Assembly (NCBI GenBank): GCA_958436045.1
Contig: CAUBIP010000002.1
Coordinates: 1-64,000 of the forward strand
Origin: an uncultured Oscillospiraceae bacterium
GTDB lineage: Bacteria; Bacillota; Clostridia; Oscillospirales; Oscillospiraceae
Reading direction: 5' to 3'
Length of the DNA: 64,000 nt
Below are positions 36,646-45,095 of this stretch, piece after piece. The translations under genes were made by a program, and so were the position numbers. Below the pieces are notes generated by a model, which searched no databases, was not told the DNA's origin, and saw nothing but the letters and a program-made list of their open reading frames with translations. Each line of letters begins with the position of its first letter. The stretch's first letter is position 1.

Positions 36646-38652
36646 ATGGATTTTAAACTGCACGCGCCTTACCAGCCAATGGGCGACCAGCCCCGGGCCA
36701 TTGATACGCTGGTCCATGGCCTGAACGCCGGTCTTTCCGAGCAGATCCTGCTGGGCGTGACAGGCTCCGGCAAGACCTTTACCATGGCCAATGTCATCCA
36801 ATCTGTCAACCGGCCCACACTGGTGCTGGCCCATAACAAAACCCTGGCCGCCCAGCTCTGCGCGGAGTTCAAGGAGTTTTTCCCGGAAAACGCCGTGGAG
36901 TACTTCATCTCCTATTACGACTATTATCAGCCCGAGGCTTATATTGCCCATACGGACACATACATTGAGAAGGATTCTTCCATCAACGATGAGATCGAGC
37001 GCCTGCGGCATAGCGCAACGTCGTCGCTGTTTGAGCGGCGGGATGTGATCGTTGTGGCCTCCGTCTCCTGCATTTACGGCTTGGGCGACCCCATTGACTA
37101 TAAGAACATGGTCATCTCCCTCCGCAGCGGGCAGGAGCGCTCTCAGGTGGAGCTGCTGCGCAAGCTGACGGAGATCCGCTATGAGCGCAACGACGTCAAT
37201 TTCACGAGAAATACCTTCCGCGTCCGGGGCGACACTGTAGAAATTTACCCCACCTACTGGGCCGGGCGGGCCATCCGCGTCGAATTTTTCGGCGACGAGA
37301 TTGACCGCATTTCTGAGATCAACGCCGTCACTGGGATGCCGAACCGAATCCTGGAGCATGTCGCCATATATCCCGCCAGCCACTATGTTGCCTCAAAGGA
37401 AAAAATGCAGCGCGCTATCGTAGAAATTGAACAAGAAATGGAGGAACGGGTCAAATATTTCGAAGAAAATAATATGCTTTTGGAGGCGCAACGCATTCGC
37501 CAGCGCACGAGCTACGACATTGAGATGATGCAGGAGATCGGCTTCTGCTCCGGGATCGAGAATTACTCCCGGGTGATCTCCGGCCGCGCCCCCGGCTCCG
37601 CGCCGATGACGCTGCTGGACTATATGCCCGACGACTTCCTGCTGATGATCGACGAGAGCCACGTTACGCTGCCCCAGGTGCGGGCCATGTACGCAGGCGA
37701 CCGCTCCCGGAAGGAGAGCCTTGTTCGCTACGGCTTCCGTCTGCCTTCCGCCTTTGACAACCGCCCTCTGAATTTCGAGGAATTTCAAAAGAAGATCGGT
37801 CAGGTCATCTATGTCTCCGCCACCCCGGCGGAGTATGAGCGCAGCCGCGCCGGGCAGGTCGCCGAGCAGCTCATCCGCCCCACCGGCCTGCTGGACCCGG
37901 AGGTCTGCGTCCGCCCCATCGCCGGGCAGATCGACGATCTCATTCAGGAGATCCACACTGTGACCGCCCGGCAGGAGCGGGTACTGATCACCACACTGAC
38001 GAAAAAAATGGCCGAAGACCTGACGGTCTATCTGCAAAAAGCGGGCATCCGCGTCCGCTATATGCACTCCGGCATCGACGCCATGGAGCGCATGGAGCTC
38101 ATCCGCGACCTGCGGCTGGCGAAATTCGACGTCCTTGTCGGCATCAACCTGCTGCGGGAGGGGCTGGACCTGCCGGAGGTCTCCCTGGTAGCAATCTTAG
38201 ACGCCGACAAGGAGGGCTTCCTCCGCAGTGAGACCAGCTTGGTCCAGACCATCGGCCGCGCCGCCCGAAACGCCGGGGGCCGGGTCATTCTCTACGCCGA
38301 CCATATCACCGCCGCCATGCGCAGCGCTATGGACGAAACAGCCCGCCGCCGCAGCTACCAGCAGGCGTATAACGACGCCCACGGCATCGTCCCCAAGACA
38401 ATCATCAAGGACGTCCGCGCCCTCATTGAGATCTCCAAGGACGCCGGGGCCGACCGCCGCCGCCAGCTGCGGACGAAGGCCGACCGGGAAGCCGAGATCG
38501 CCAAGCTGGAAAAGCAGATGAAGGAGGCCGCCCGGATGATGGAGTACGAGTACGCTGCCGTCCTGCGCGACCAGATCATCGCCCTGCGCAAAACCCAGCC
38601 CGAGAGCCCCGCCAGCCCGCACCCGAAGCGGAAACCGCCCAAGCATTTTTAA
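36646..38652 (+). CDS. uvrB: Excinuclease ABC subunit B
   Basis: A 668-residue helicase-like damage-verification subunit of nucleotide excision repair. It has [13 protein letters not shown] (Walker A), the beta-hairpin region [25 protein letters not shown] (Walker B), [24 protein letters not shown] and QTIGRAARN, plus a C-terminal UVR domain that pairs with UvrC ([18 protein letters not shown]). Start chosen at ATG 36646, after GGAGGAGGG. uvrA is 9 kb away on the other strand, so the two subunits are not in one operon as they often are in Firmicutes. Confidence 0.97.
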   Translation: MDFKLHAPYQPMGDQPRAIDTLVHGLNAGLSEQILLGVTGSGKTFTMANVIQSVNRPTLVLAHNKTLAAQLCAEFKEFFPENAVEYFISYYDYYQPEAYIAHTDTYIEKDSSINDEIERLRHSATSSLFERRDVIVVASVSCIYGLGDPIDYKNMVISLRSGQERSQVELLRKLTEIRYERNDVNFTRNTFRVRGDTVEIYPTYWAGRAIRVEFFGDEIDRISEINAVTGMPNRILEHVAIYPASHYVASKEKMQRAIVEIEQEMEERVKYFEENNMLLEAQRIRQRTSYDIEMMQEIGFCSGIENYSRVISGRAPGSAPMTLLDYMPDDFLLMIDESHVTLPQVRAMYAGDRSRKESLVRYGFRLPSAFDNRPLNFEEFQKKIGQVIYVSATPAEYERSRAGQVAEQLIRPTGLLDPEVCVRPIAGQIDDLIQEIHTVTARQERVLITTLTKKMAEDLTVYLQKAGIRVRYMHSGIDAMERMELIRDLRLAKFDVLVGINLLREGLDLPEVSLVAILDADKEGFLRSETSLVQTIGRAARNAGGRVILYADHITAAMRSAMDETARRRSYQQAYNDAHGIVPKTIIKDVRALIEISKDAGADRRRQLRTKADREAEIAKLEKQMKEAARMMEYEYAAVLRDQIIALRKTQPESPASPHPKRKPPKHF

Positions 38653-38657
38653 AGAAT

Positions 38658-38700
38658 AAGACCTTGGAAAGCTGTTGGCTCTCCAAGGTCTTGTGCTTTG
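38658..38700. terminator. Terminator between uvrB and the TrpD-like gene
   Basis: AAGACCTTGGA pairs with TCCAAGGTCTT, then TGTGCTTTGTTTT. A short A-rich run on the left allows some activity in the other direction. Confidence 0.82.
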
Positions 38701-38702
38701 TT

Positions 38703-39740
38703 TTATCCCTTTTCCCGCACCGCGTCCCGGTGCAGCGCCTGCAGCGCTTCCAGGCGGCGCGCACCGTCGCCCCGGTCCAGCCGGGTCGCAGCCAGGCAGA
38801 CCCCATCCGCTAAGCGTTCGACCTGACCACTGACCCAAAGAGCCGCTGCCACATTGGCAAGCAGGACATCCCGCCGGGCATCGTGCACCTCGCCCCGCAG
38901 CAGGGCCGTGATCTGCGCCGCCGTCTCGGCGTCCTTCTCCGTCTTTTGCAAAGTCCAGGAGCAGGACCGTAGCCCCAGCGCTGCAGGCGCTACCGTCTGC
39001 GCCTGCCAGGCGGTGCCGTCCCAGCGCAGAAGATCTGCCGGGCCGTCCAGCGTGATGCTGTCTGCCCCGTCTGCGCCCTGTACCAGCAACGCCCGCAGGC
39101 CGGGGATTTCTGGGATTGCCTCCTGCAAAATCTCCAGCGTCTCCCGATCATGGACCCCAAAAAGCAGATTGGAGATCGTCGCCGGATTCATCAGCGGGCC
39201 GATGATCGTCTGGGTCAGCGCCCGGATCTGGGCCTCTGTCTCATCGTTGAGCGTCTGGGCCAGCGACGGGTGAAAGGCCCGGGGGGCCAAAAATGCCGTC
39301 TCCGCTGCCGCCAGCTGAGCCCTGGCCTCGGCTTCCGATCCCGCCACGTCAATGCCCAGCGCCGCCAGGACGCCCGCGCTGCCGAAATACCCCGGCACGC
39401 TGGTGCGCACCTGCTTGATGACCGGCGCACCCGGCGCTGCCGCCAGCAGTGCGACAGCAGGCGCCAAGCGGCCCGCTCGCTCGCCCGCGCCGGTGGCGGC
39501 GATATCCAGCGCCGGACCAAAGGACGCGGCGTCGATGGGTGTGCAGTTGGCCCGCATGGCGTGGGCATAGTCCGCCAGCTCCTGGGGTGTCGGCCCTTTC
39601 ATCAAAAAGGCCATCTGAAAGCCCAGCACCTGGACCTGGGTCAGCTCCTGGGTCATGATCGCGGCAATGGTCCGCTCCAGCTCCGCCCGGGTCAGGTCCT
39701 GCCCCAGCATCAGCTTGTCCATCAAATCTTTATAGAGCAT
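38703..39740 (-). CDS. TrpD-like glycosyltransferase family 3 protein with altered active site
   Basis: A 345-residue protein with the length and fold order of anthranilate phosphoribosyltransferase: helical N-terminal domain (RAELERTIAAIMTQELTQVQ), then a phosphoribosyl-binding domain with PGYFGSAGVLAALGI and GPLMNPATISNLLFGVHD. The PRPP-binding GTGGD motif is replaced by ATGAGERAG, and the K-H-G-N-R segment is KQVRTSVPG. It is therefore unlikely to be a normal TrpD; a TrpD2-like nucleic-acid-binding or other function is possible. It stands alone, with no trp genes. AAACGGAGGGCGACCG precedes the ATG. Confidence 0.75.
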   Translation of the reverse strand: MLYKDLMDKLMLGQDLTRAELERTIAAIMTQELTQVQVLGFQMAFLMKGPTPQELADYAHAMRANCTPIDAASFGPALDIAATGAGERAGRLAPAVALLAAAPGAPVIKQVRTSVPGYFGSAGVLAALGIDVAGSEAEARAQLAAAETAFLAPRAFHPSLAQTLNDETEAQIRALTQTIIGPLMNPATISNLLFGVHDRETLEILQEAIPEIPGLRALLVQGADGADSITLDGPADLLRWDGTAWQAQTVAPAALGLRSCSWTLQKTEKDAETAAQITALLRGEVHDARRDVLLANVAAALWVSGQVERLADGVCLAATRLDRGDGARRLEALQALHRDAVREKG

Positions 39741-39774
39741 CGGTCGCCCTCCGTTTCGTCATATCATAATACTT

Positions 39775-39802
39775 ATTATAGGGCTGTGTACCCGTTTGTC
39801 TA
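39775..39802 (-). promoter_or_regulatory. Promoter of the TrpD-like gene
   Basis: TAGACA, a 16-bp spacer and TATAAT on the minus strand. Confidence 0.75.
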
Positions 39803-39824
39803 GGGTGCGCGTCGGTTTCCGGCC

Positions 39825-39853
39825 TTGTGCTTTCCCAGAAAAAATGGTATGAT
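39825..39853 (+). promoter_or_regulatory. Promoter of the ymdB operon
   Basis: TTGTGC, a 17-bp spacer and TATGAT, about 70 bases before the first start codon. Confidence 0.65.
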
Positions 39854-39926
39854 AGCGGAAACGAACGAGAGAACTGCCGTTTTGCTGGTACGTACCGGCA
39901 AAGAAGCTATGCTGGGAGGAACCTAC

Positions 39927-40703
39927 ATGGAACGAAGATTGCTGGCCGTCGGCGACATCGTCGCCCCCAGCGGCTGCGCCTATTTATGCCGTCAACTGCC
40001 CGCGCTGCAGCGCAGGTATGAAATTGATTTCACCGTCGTCAATGGGGAAAACGCCTCTATGCTGGGGCTCACGCCCCAACAGGCGGAGGACATCTTTGAC
40101 GCCGGGGCCGACGTTATCACCATGGGCAACCACACCTGGGGCCGCCGGGAGCTGGTACCCTATGCCAAAAGCTGCCCGAACCTGCTCCGCCCGGCCAATT
40201 ATGCACCCCAGGCCCCGGGGCACGGCTGGGGCATCTTTGAAACGGACTTTGGCGACGTCGCCGTCATCGACCTCATCGGCCGCTGTGGGATGGATTACAC
40301 GCCGGAAAACCCCTTCCTGCAGGTCGAGCGCATTTTAAAGCGCATTGAGACGAAGCTGATCTTCGTTGAGCTCCACGCTGAAGCGACTTCGGAAAAGCTG
40401 GCCATGGGCCACATGCTGGCCGGGCGTGTCACCGCCGTCTGGGGGACGCATACCCATGTCCCCACGGCCGACGCCCAGCTTCTGCCCGGCGGCACCGGCT
40501 ATCTCACAGACCTCGGCATGACCGGCCCGGCCCACTCCATTCTGGGCGTCAAGCCAGCGCAGTCCATCGCAAAATTCCGGGGTGACTTGGCCGGCCGCTA
40601 CGAGCCCGCGCCAGGGCCCTGCAAACTGGAGGGCGCCATCTTCACCTTTGATGCAGACGCCGGCAAATGCCGCGGCGTCGAGCAGGTCGCTCTCTATGAT
40701 TGA
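39927..40703 (+). CDS. ymdB: YmdB-family metallophosphoesterase
   Basis: A 258-residue calcineurin-like phosphodiesterase of the YmdB/TIGR00282 type, a 2',3'-cyclic nucleotide phosphodiesterase in Bacillus that affects biofilm choice. Metal-site motifs: AVGDIVAPSG, VNGENAS, MGNHTWGRRE, and VWGTHTHVPTAD. Start chosen at ATG 39927 after GGGAGG. The start of the next gene lies eight bases inside its end, so it heads an operon with a nuclease-like pair. Confidence 0.9.
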   Translation: MERRLLAVGDIVAPSGCAYLCRQLPALQRRYEIDFTVVNGENASMLGLTPQQAEDIFDAGADVITMGNHTWGRRELVPYAKSCPNLLRPANYAPQAPGHGWGIFETDFGDVAVIDLIGRCGMDYTPENPFLQVERILKRIETKLIFVELHAEATSEKLAMGHMLAGRVTAVWGTHTHVPTADAQLLPGGTGYLTDLGMTGPAHSILGVKPAQSIAKFRGDLAGRYEPAPGPCKLEGAIFTFDADAGKCRGVEQVALYD

Positions 40704-41769
40704 GCCAATCAAGCTGCTGCACGCGGCGGACCTGCATCTGGATTCGCCCTTTGCCGGGCTGCCGCCGGAGCAGGCGGCGGCGCGCCGCCTGCAAGCCCGC
40801 CAGCTGCTGGAGCTTCTCCCCCGCCTCTGCCGCCGGGCGGGCTGCCGCCTGGTGCTGCTGGCCGGGGATCTCTTTGATACCAGCGCAGTCTATCGCGATA
40901 CCGTCGACCAATTGCGCCAGGCCCTGGCCGAATGCCCGGCGCAGGTTTTTATCGCCCCGGGCAACCATGATCCCATGGGGCCGGACAGCCCTTACCGGCG
41001 CTATTCCTGGCCCAGCCAGGTGCATATTTTCACGTCATCCCAGATCGAAACGCTGGACCTGGGCGACTGCACCGTCTCCGGTGCCGCGTTTTGTGATGGG
41101 CAGCTGCCCTCCCTGGCGGGCTTTCACGCCCCGCAGGACGGGCGGCCGCATTTCATGGTCCTGCATGGCGACCCCAATGGCCCCGCTTATCGGACGGCCA
41201 CCCCGGCGGATATCGCCGCCTCCGGCCTGTGCTACCTGGCCCTGGGCCATATCCACCGCCGCGCCGCCTGCCGAACGGAGACCGGCGTCACCTACGCTTG
41301 GCCCGGCTGCTTTCTGGGCCGCGGCTTTGATGAAACCGGTCCAAAGGGCGTATACTTAGTACAGGCCGCCCCGCACCAGGTCCAGCTGCACTTTCAAATG
41401 CTGGACGCGCCCCGCTATGAAATTCTGGACGTGCCAGCAGCCCGGCTGGCCGATCTGGCAAGCCAGCTGCCCAAGGACAGCACGCGCCATCATTACCGTA
41501 TCCGCCTGACCGGCGACGGCCCGGCGACGGACCTTGCCGCGCTGCAGGCGCGGCTCGCGCCCCATTTTGCCTCCCTACAGCTGGTAGACGCGACACAGCC
41601 GCCGCTGCGCCCCGCAGATGCCGCGGAGGACTCTCTGCGGGGCCTCTTTACCAAGAAGATGCACAGCGCCATCCAGACCGCGCCGGACGCCGCACAGCGG
41701 CAGACCCTGGAGCTGGCACTGGAATTAGGGCTGAAGGCCCTGGACGGCCGTGAGGTGACGCTGCCATGA
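40696..41769 (+). CDS. SbcD/YhaO-like metallophosphoesterase (DNA repair exonuclease family)
   Basis: A 357-residue protein. LLHAADLHLDSPFAG, LAGDLFDT, APGNHDPMGP, and LALGHIHRR give the ordered metal-binding motifs of SbcD/Mre11 nucleases. The C-terminal capping region of about 130 residues is of the YhaO kind. It overlaps the ymdB stop by eight bases and the next gene (YhaN-like ATPase) by four. SbcD-like nucleases act with an SMC-type ATPase, which follows. A role in trimming DNA ends is likely from the family. Confidence 0.88.
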   Translation: MIEPIKLLHAADLHLDSPFAGLPPEQAAARRLQARQLLELLPRLCRRAGCRLVLLAGDLFDTSAVYRDTVDQLRQALAECPAQVFIAPGNHDPMGPDSPYRRYSWPSQVHIFTSSQIETLDLGDCTVSGAAFCDGQLPSLAGFHAPQDGRPHFMVLHGDPNGPAYRTATPADIAASGLCYLALGHIHRRAACRTETGVTYAWPGCFLGRGFDETGPKGVYLVQAAPHQVQLHFQMLDAPRYEILDVPAARLADLASQLPKDSTRHHYRIRLTGDGPATDLAALQARLAPHFASLQLVDATQPPLRPADAAEDSLRGLFTKKMHSAIQTAPDAAQRQTLELALELGLKALDGREVTLP

Positions 41770-43613
41770 TCCTCAAGCGTCTGCAAGCCTCCTTCGGCAA
41801 GCTGGACGGCGCCGTACTGACGCTCCAGCCGGGCCTGAATCTCCTGTACGCCCCGAACGAGGGCGGAAAATCTACCTGGTGCGCCTTCCTGCTGGCCATG
41901 CTCTACGGCATCGACGCCAGCCAGCGCGACAGCAAGGCCGCCCTGGCAGACAAGCATAAATACCAGCCCTGGTCCGGCAAACCTATGGCCGGGCGCATCG
42001 ACCTTGTGTGGCAGGGCCGGGCAGTAACCATCGAACGCAGCAGCACACCGAAAGCGCCGTTCTCGGTCTTCCGCGCTTATGATACGGACTCCGGTGTGCC
42101 CATCGACAGCCTACAGGCGGCGACCTGCGGCCAGATCCTGACAGGCCTGCCCCGGAGTGTCTTTGCCCGCAGCGTCTTTCTGGCCCAGGAGGCCCACGCG
42201 TTGACTTATGACGAGGCTCTGGAGCAGCAGCTGCAGCGCCTTGTCTCGACGGGGCCGCAGGAGGCGACGTTTGCCCAGGCAAAGCAGCAGCTGCAGCAGC
42301 TGCAACGCCGCTGCCAGCATCATAAAGCCGGCCTGATCCCTGCCTGCCAGGCGGAGCTGGCCCAGTGTGAGCAGGCCCTGGCCCAGCGCAGCGCGTTGGA
42401 GGACGCCTGTGCCCAGCAGCAAAAGCAGCTCGCCCAGCTGGACGACGCCTATCGCGACGCCGCATCCCACTGCGCTGCCCAAACGGAAGCCGCCCGCCAG
42501 GATGCCCAGCTGCAAGCGAAGCTGGCAAATGCGCAACTGGCTGCCCTCACGCAGCAGCAGGCCGCGCTGCCGGAAGATGCGCAGCTGCGCCAATGGATGA
42601 CCCAGCTTGCCGCCGCCCCGGCAGAGCCGCCGCGCCAAAAGCATCGCCGCTGGCCCTTCCTCGCTGCGGCGCTCCTGCTGGCCGTGGCCGCGGCGCTGCT
42701 GCGCCGCAGCCTGCCCGCCGCCATCGCCTGCGGCGTTCTGTCCCTGGCCAGCGCCCTGGCCGCGCTGCGGCCTGCCCGACAGATGGCAACAGACCACCTA
42801 CCAGCCGAGATCGCCGCAGCATTCCCCCAGGCAAAAACGCGCGAGGAAGCCCAGACCGCGATTTTAGACGCCCTGGCGCTGCCCCAACGCCGCGCTCAGG
42901 CCGAAGCGCAAGCCCGGCAGGCAGACGCCGCGCTGCAGCTGCTGCAGCTGCTCCCCACGCAGCCGCGCGATGACGCCATGCAGGCCCTGGACGCCCGCCG
43001 GACAAGCTGCCGCCAGCAGCTTGCCGCCGATCAGGCGCGTCTGGAAGCCTATCCGCCGCTGCTGCAACTGCAGCAGCAACGAAGCGCACTGACAAAACGG
43101 CTAGCGGCGCTCACCCAGCATTACGAAGCCCTCGGCCTGGCACTGGACGCTCTGCAGCAGGCCAGCGATACCCTGCAGGCCCGCTTCGCCCCGCCGCTGC
43201 GGCAGCTGGCCGGAACGTATCTGGCCCGGCTGACCGGCACACCACATCGGCAATTAGAGCTGGACCGGCAGCTGCAGGTCCGCCTGCAAGAGCCTGGTGA
43301 CCCCGTCGCCCATTCCAGCCGCTGCTACAGCGCCGCTACCTGCGACCAGATCTGGCTCGCCCTGCGCCTGGCCATTGCCCAGCTTTTGGCCCCGCCGGAG
43401 ACGCCCTGTATCCTGGACGACGCCCTGGTCTGCTTTGATGATGCCCGCATGGGCCGCGCGCTGGAGCTGCTCCGGCAGCTGGCCCAGCAGCGTCAGATCC
43501 TGCTGTTTACCTGCCAGACGCGGGAGCAGCGTTATCTCGATTCCCTTGATCCCCCGCAGGAAGGAGCCCCCTATGGCAAAGAAAAAGCTACAATCCCCGC
43601 TGCCCCCCTATGA
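41766..43613 (+). CDS. YhaN/SbcC-like AAA ATPase
   Basis: A 615-residue ABC/SMC-type ATPase. Walker A is APNEGGKST at about residue 30; the ATPase is completed at the C terminus by SSRCYSAATCDQIWLALRLA and CILDDALVCFDD (Walker B). The middle is a Gln/Ala-rich coiled coil, and around residues 295-335 it has a strongly hydrophobic stretch (FLAAALLLAVAAALL) expected to cross the membrane, as in YhaN. The coil is much shorter than in true SbcC. It overlaps its SbcD-like partner by four bases, so the two probably form one complex at the membrane. Confidence 0.87.
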   Translation: MILKRLQASFGKLDGAVLTLQPGLNLLYAPNEGGKSTWCAFLLAMLYGIDASQRDSKAALADKHKYQPWSGKPMAGRIDLVWQGRAVTIERSSTPKAPFSVFRAYDTDSGVPIDSLQAATCGQILTGLPRSVFARSVFLAQEAHALTYDEALEQQLQRLVSTGPQEATFAQAKQQLQQLQRRCQHHKAGLIPACQAELAQCEQALAQRSALEDACAQQQKQLAQLDDAYRDAASHCAAQTEAARQDAQLQAKLANAQLAALTQQQAALPEDAQLRQWMTQLAAAPAEPPRQKHRRWPFLAAALLLAVAAALLRRSLPAAIACGVLSLASALAALRPARQMATDHLPAEIAAAFPQAKTREEAQTAILDALALPQRRAQAEAQARQADAALQLLQLLPTQPRDDAMQALDARRTSCRQQLAADQARLEAYPPLLQLQQQRSALTKRLAALTQHYEALGLALDALQQASDTLQARFAPPLRQLAGTYLARLTGTPHRQLELDRQLQVRLQEPGDPVAHSSRCYSAATCDQIWLALRLAIAQLLAPPETPCILDDALVCFDDARMGRALELLRQLAQQRQILLFTCQTREQRYLDSLDPPQEGAPYGKEKATIPAAPL

Positions 43614-44433
43614 CCGCCAGAGTCTGCGGCAGCAATTTCACGAGCACAAAGGCAAATTTATCGTCTATTTCACCCTCCGGGCCATCGTCGTCGCGGCGCT
43701 GGTGCTCTCCGCCATCCGCGGGCGCTATGAAAACGTCGCCACCTGCGCGCTGACGCTGGTGCTGTTTCTGCTGCCCGCCTTCGTGGAGCGCAACTTCCGG
43801 GTCGACCTGCCGGACACGTTGGAGATCATCATCCTCTGCTTTATTTTCGCCGCAGAAATTTTGGGAGAGCTGGCCTGCTGGTATGTCCGCTACACTGGGT
43901 GGGACACCCTGATGCACACCATCAATGGCTTTATGGCCGCTGCTGTCGGCTTCTCTCTGGTGGACCTGTTCAATCGCAACAAGCGCTTCCAGCTGGAGCT
44001 CTCGCCGCTGTTTTTGGCTCTGGTGGCGTTCTGCTTTTCCATGACCATCGGTATTCTCTGGGAATTTTTTGAATTTGCCATGGATTATTTTTTCCAGACA
44101 GACATGCAAAAGGACACCGTCCTGCACGTGATCTCCTCCGTGAAGCTGGACCCGGCCAATAGTAATACCCCCATCGTCATCCGCGATATCACCGACGCCA
44201 GCATCAATGGCCAGTCCCTCGGCCTGGGCGGCTACCTGGATATCGGCTTGTATGACACGATGAAGGACCTGTTCGTCAATTTTATCGGCGCGGTCGTGTT
44301 CTCTGTCATCGGCTTTTTCTATGTCCGCAGCCGGGGCAAGCAGAAGTTTGCCAAGCATTTTATCCCCGTCGTCGAGCAGGATGCCGCGCCGACAGACCGC
44401 GCCCCCAACGAGGGACCGGGCGCATCAGTTTAA
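43573..44433 (+). CDS. YjdF/DUF2238-like membrane protein
   Basis: A 286-residue protein with about six membrane spans. The conserved segment TGWDTLMHTINGFMAAAVGF and the acidic site GILWEFFEFAMDYFF resemble the YjdF/DUF2238 family; function unknown. The ATG at 43573 follows AAGGAG and lies 41 bases inside the end of the YhaN-like gene in another frame, an unusually long overlap that still looks genuine because the ribosome site and hydrophobic pattern are both clear. Ends with a disordered acidic tail. Confidence 0.8.
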   Translation: MAKKKLQSPLPPYDRQSLRQQFHEHKGKFIVYFTLRAIVVAALVLSAIRGRYENVATCALTLVLFLLPAFVERNFRVDLPDTLEIIILCFIFAAEILGELACWYVRYTGWDTLMHTINGFMAAAVGFSLVDLFNRNKRFQLELSPLFLALVAFCFSMTIGILWEFFEFAMDYFFQTDMQKDTVLHVISSVKLDPANSNTPIVIRDITDASINGQSLGLGGYLDIGLYDTMKDLFVNFIGAVVFSVIGFFYVRSRGKQKFAKHFIPVVEQDAAPTDRAPNEGPGASV

Positions 44434-44454
44434 GGATTTTTAACGCGCTTTTCA

Positions 44455-44483
44455 TTGACGCGTTTGCCGTAACGTGGTAATAT
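44455..44483 (+). promoter_or_regulatory. Promoter of the gre gene
   Basis: TTGACG, a 17-bp spacer and TAATAT. Confidence 0.85.
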
Positions 44484-44541
44484 ATTTGTAAGGACTGCCG
44501 GGCCCGTCCAAGCCCCGCGCCCAAAGGAAAGAGGCAGTTTT

Positions 44542-45048
44542 ATGCACGACGAATTGACAAAACAGGACATTCGCTTAATGCAGCAGGAGCTGGAAGACCG
44601 GATTCAAAACCAGCGGCCCGTCCTTTTAGAGGAGGTCAAGCGCTGCCGTGAATTTGGCGACCTGAGCGAGAATTTTGAATACAAAGAAGCCAAGCGTGCC
44701 AAAAACCGCAACGAAAGCCGCATCCGCTACCTGCAAAATATGATTAAAACCGCCCATTTGATCGACGAAGCCCCCAAACAGAGCAGCGTCGTCGGGCTGT
44801 TTGACAAGGTGGTCCTCTACTTTGAAGAGGACGAGATGGAGCAGACCATCCAGGTCGTCACCACGATCCGGACCGACCCGGACCAAGGCCTGATTAGCAA
44901 GGAATCCCCCCTGGGCAAGGCCGTCCTCGGCCGCTGCGTCGGCGACAGAGTCGAGGTCCAGGTCAGCCCTCAGTATCACTACGCCGTTCTCATCCGCGCC
45001 ATCACGCAGGCGGAGGACGACGGCTCCGCCCCGATTTTACCCTTCTGA
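44542..45048 (+). CDS. greA: GreA/GreB-family transcript cleavage factor
   Basis: A 168-residue protein. The N-terminal coiled coil carries FGDLSENFEYKEAKRAKNRN with the two acidic residues that reach the RNA polymerase active site; the C-terminal FKBP-like domain follows (SPLGKAVLGRCVGDRVEV). It should rescue backtracked polymerase. The tip sequence differs slightly from classic GreA (ENFEY for ENAEY) and residues 80-120 are divergent, so it could be a second Gre-like paralogue. AAAGAGG precedes the ATG. Confidence 0.85.
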   Translation: MHDELTKQDIRLMQQELEDRIQNQRPVLLEEVKRCREFGDLSENFEYKEAKRAKNRNESRIRYLQNMIKTAHLIDEAPKQSSVVGLFDKVVLYFEEDEMEQTIQVVTTIRTDPDQGLISKESPLGKAVLGRCVGDRVEVQVSPQYHYAVLIRAITQAEDDGSAPILPF

Positions 45049-45095
45049 CTGCCGGCACGTCCGGCGCATCCTAGAGAGAAAGGTGGCGTATCTCC

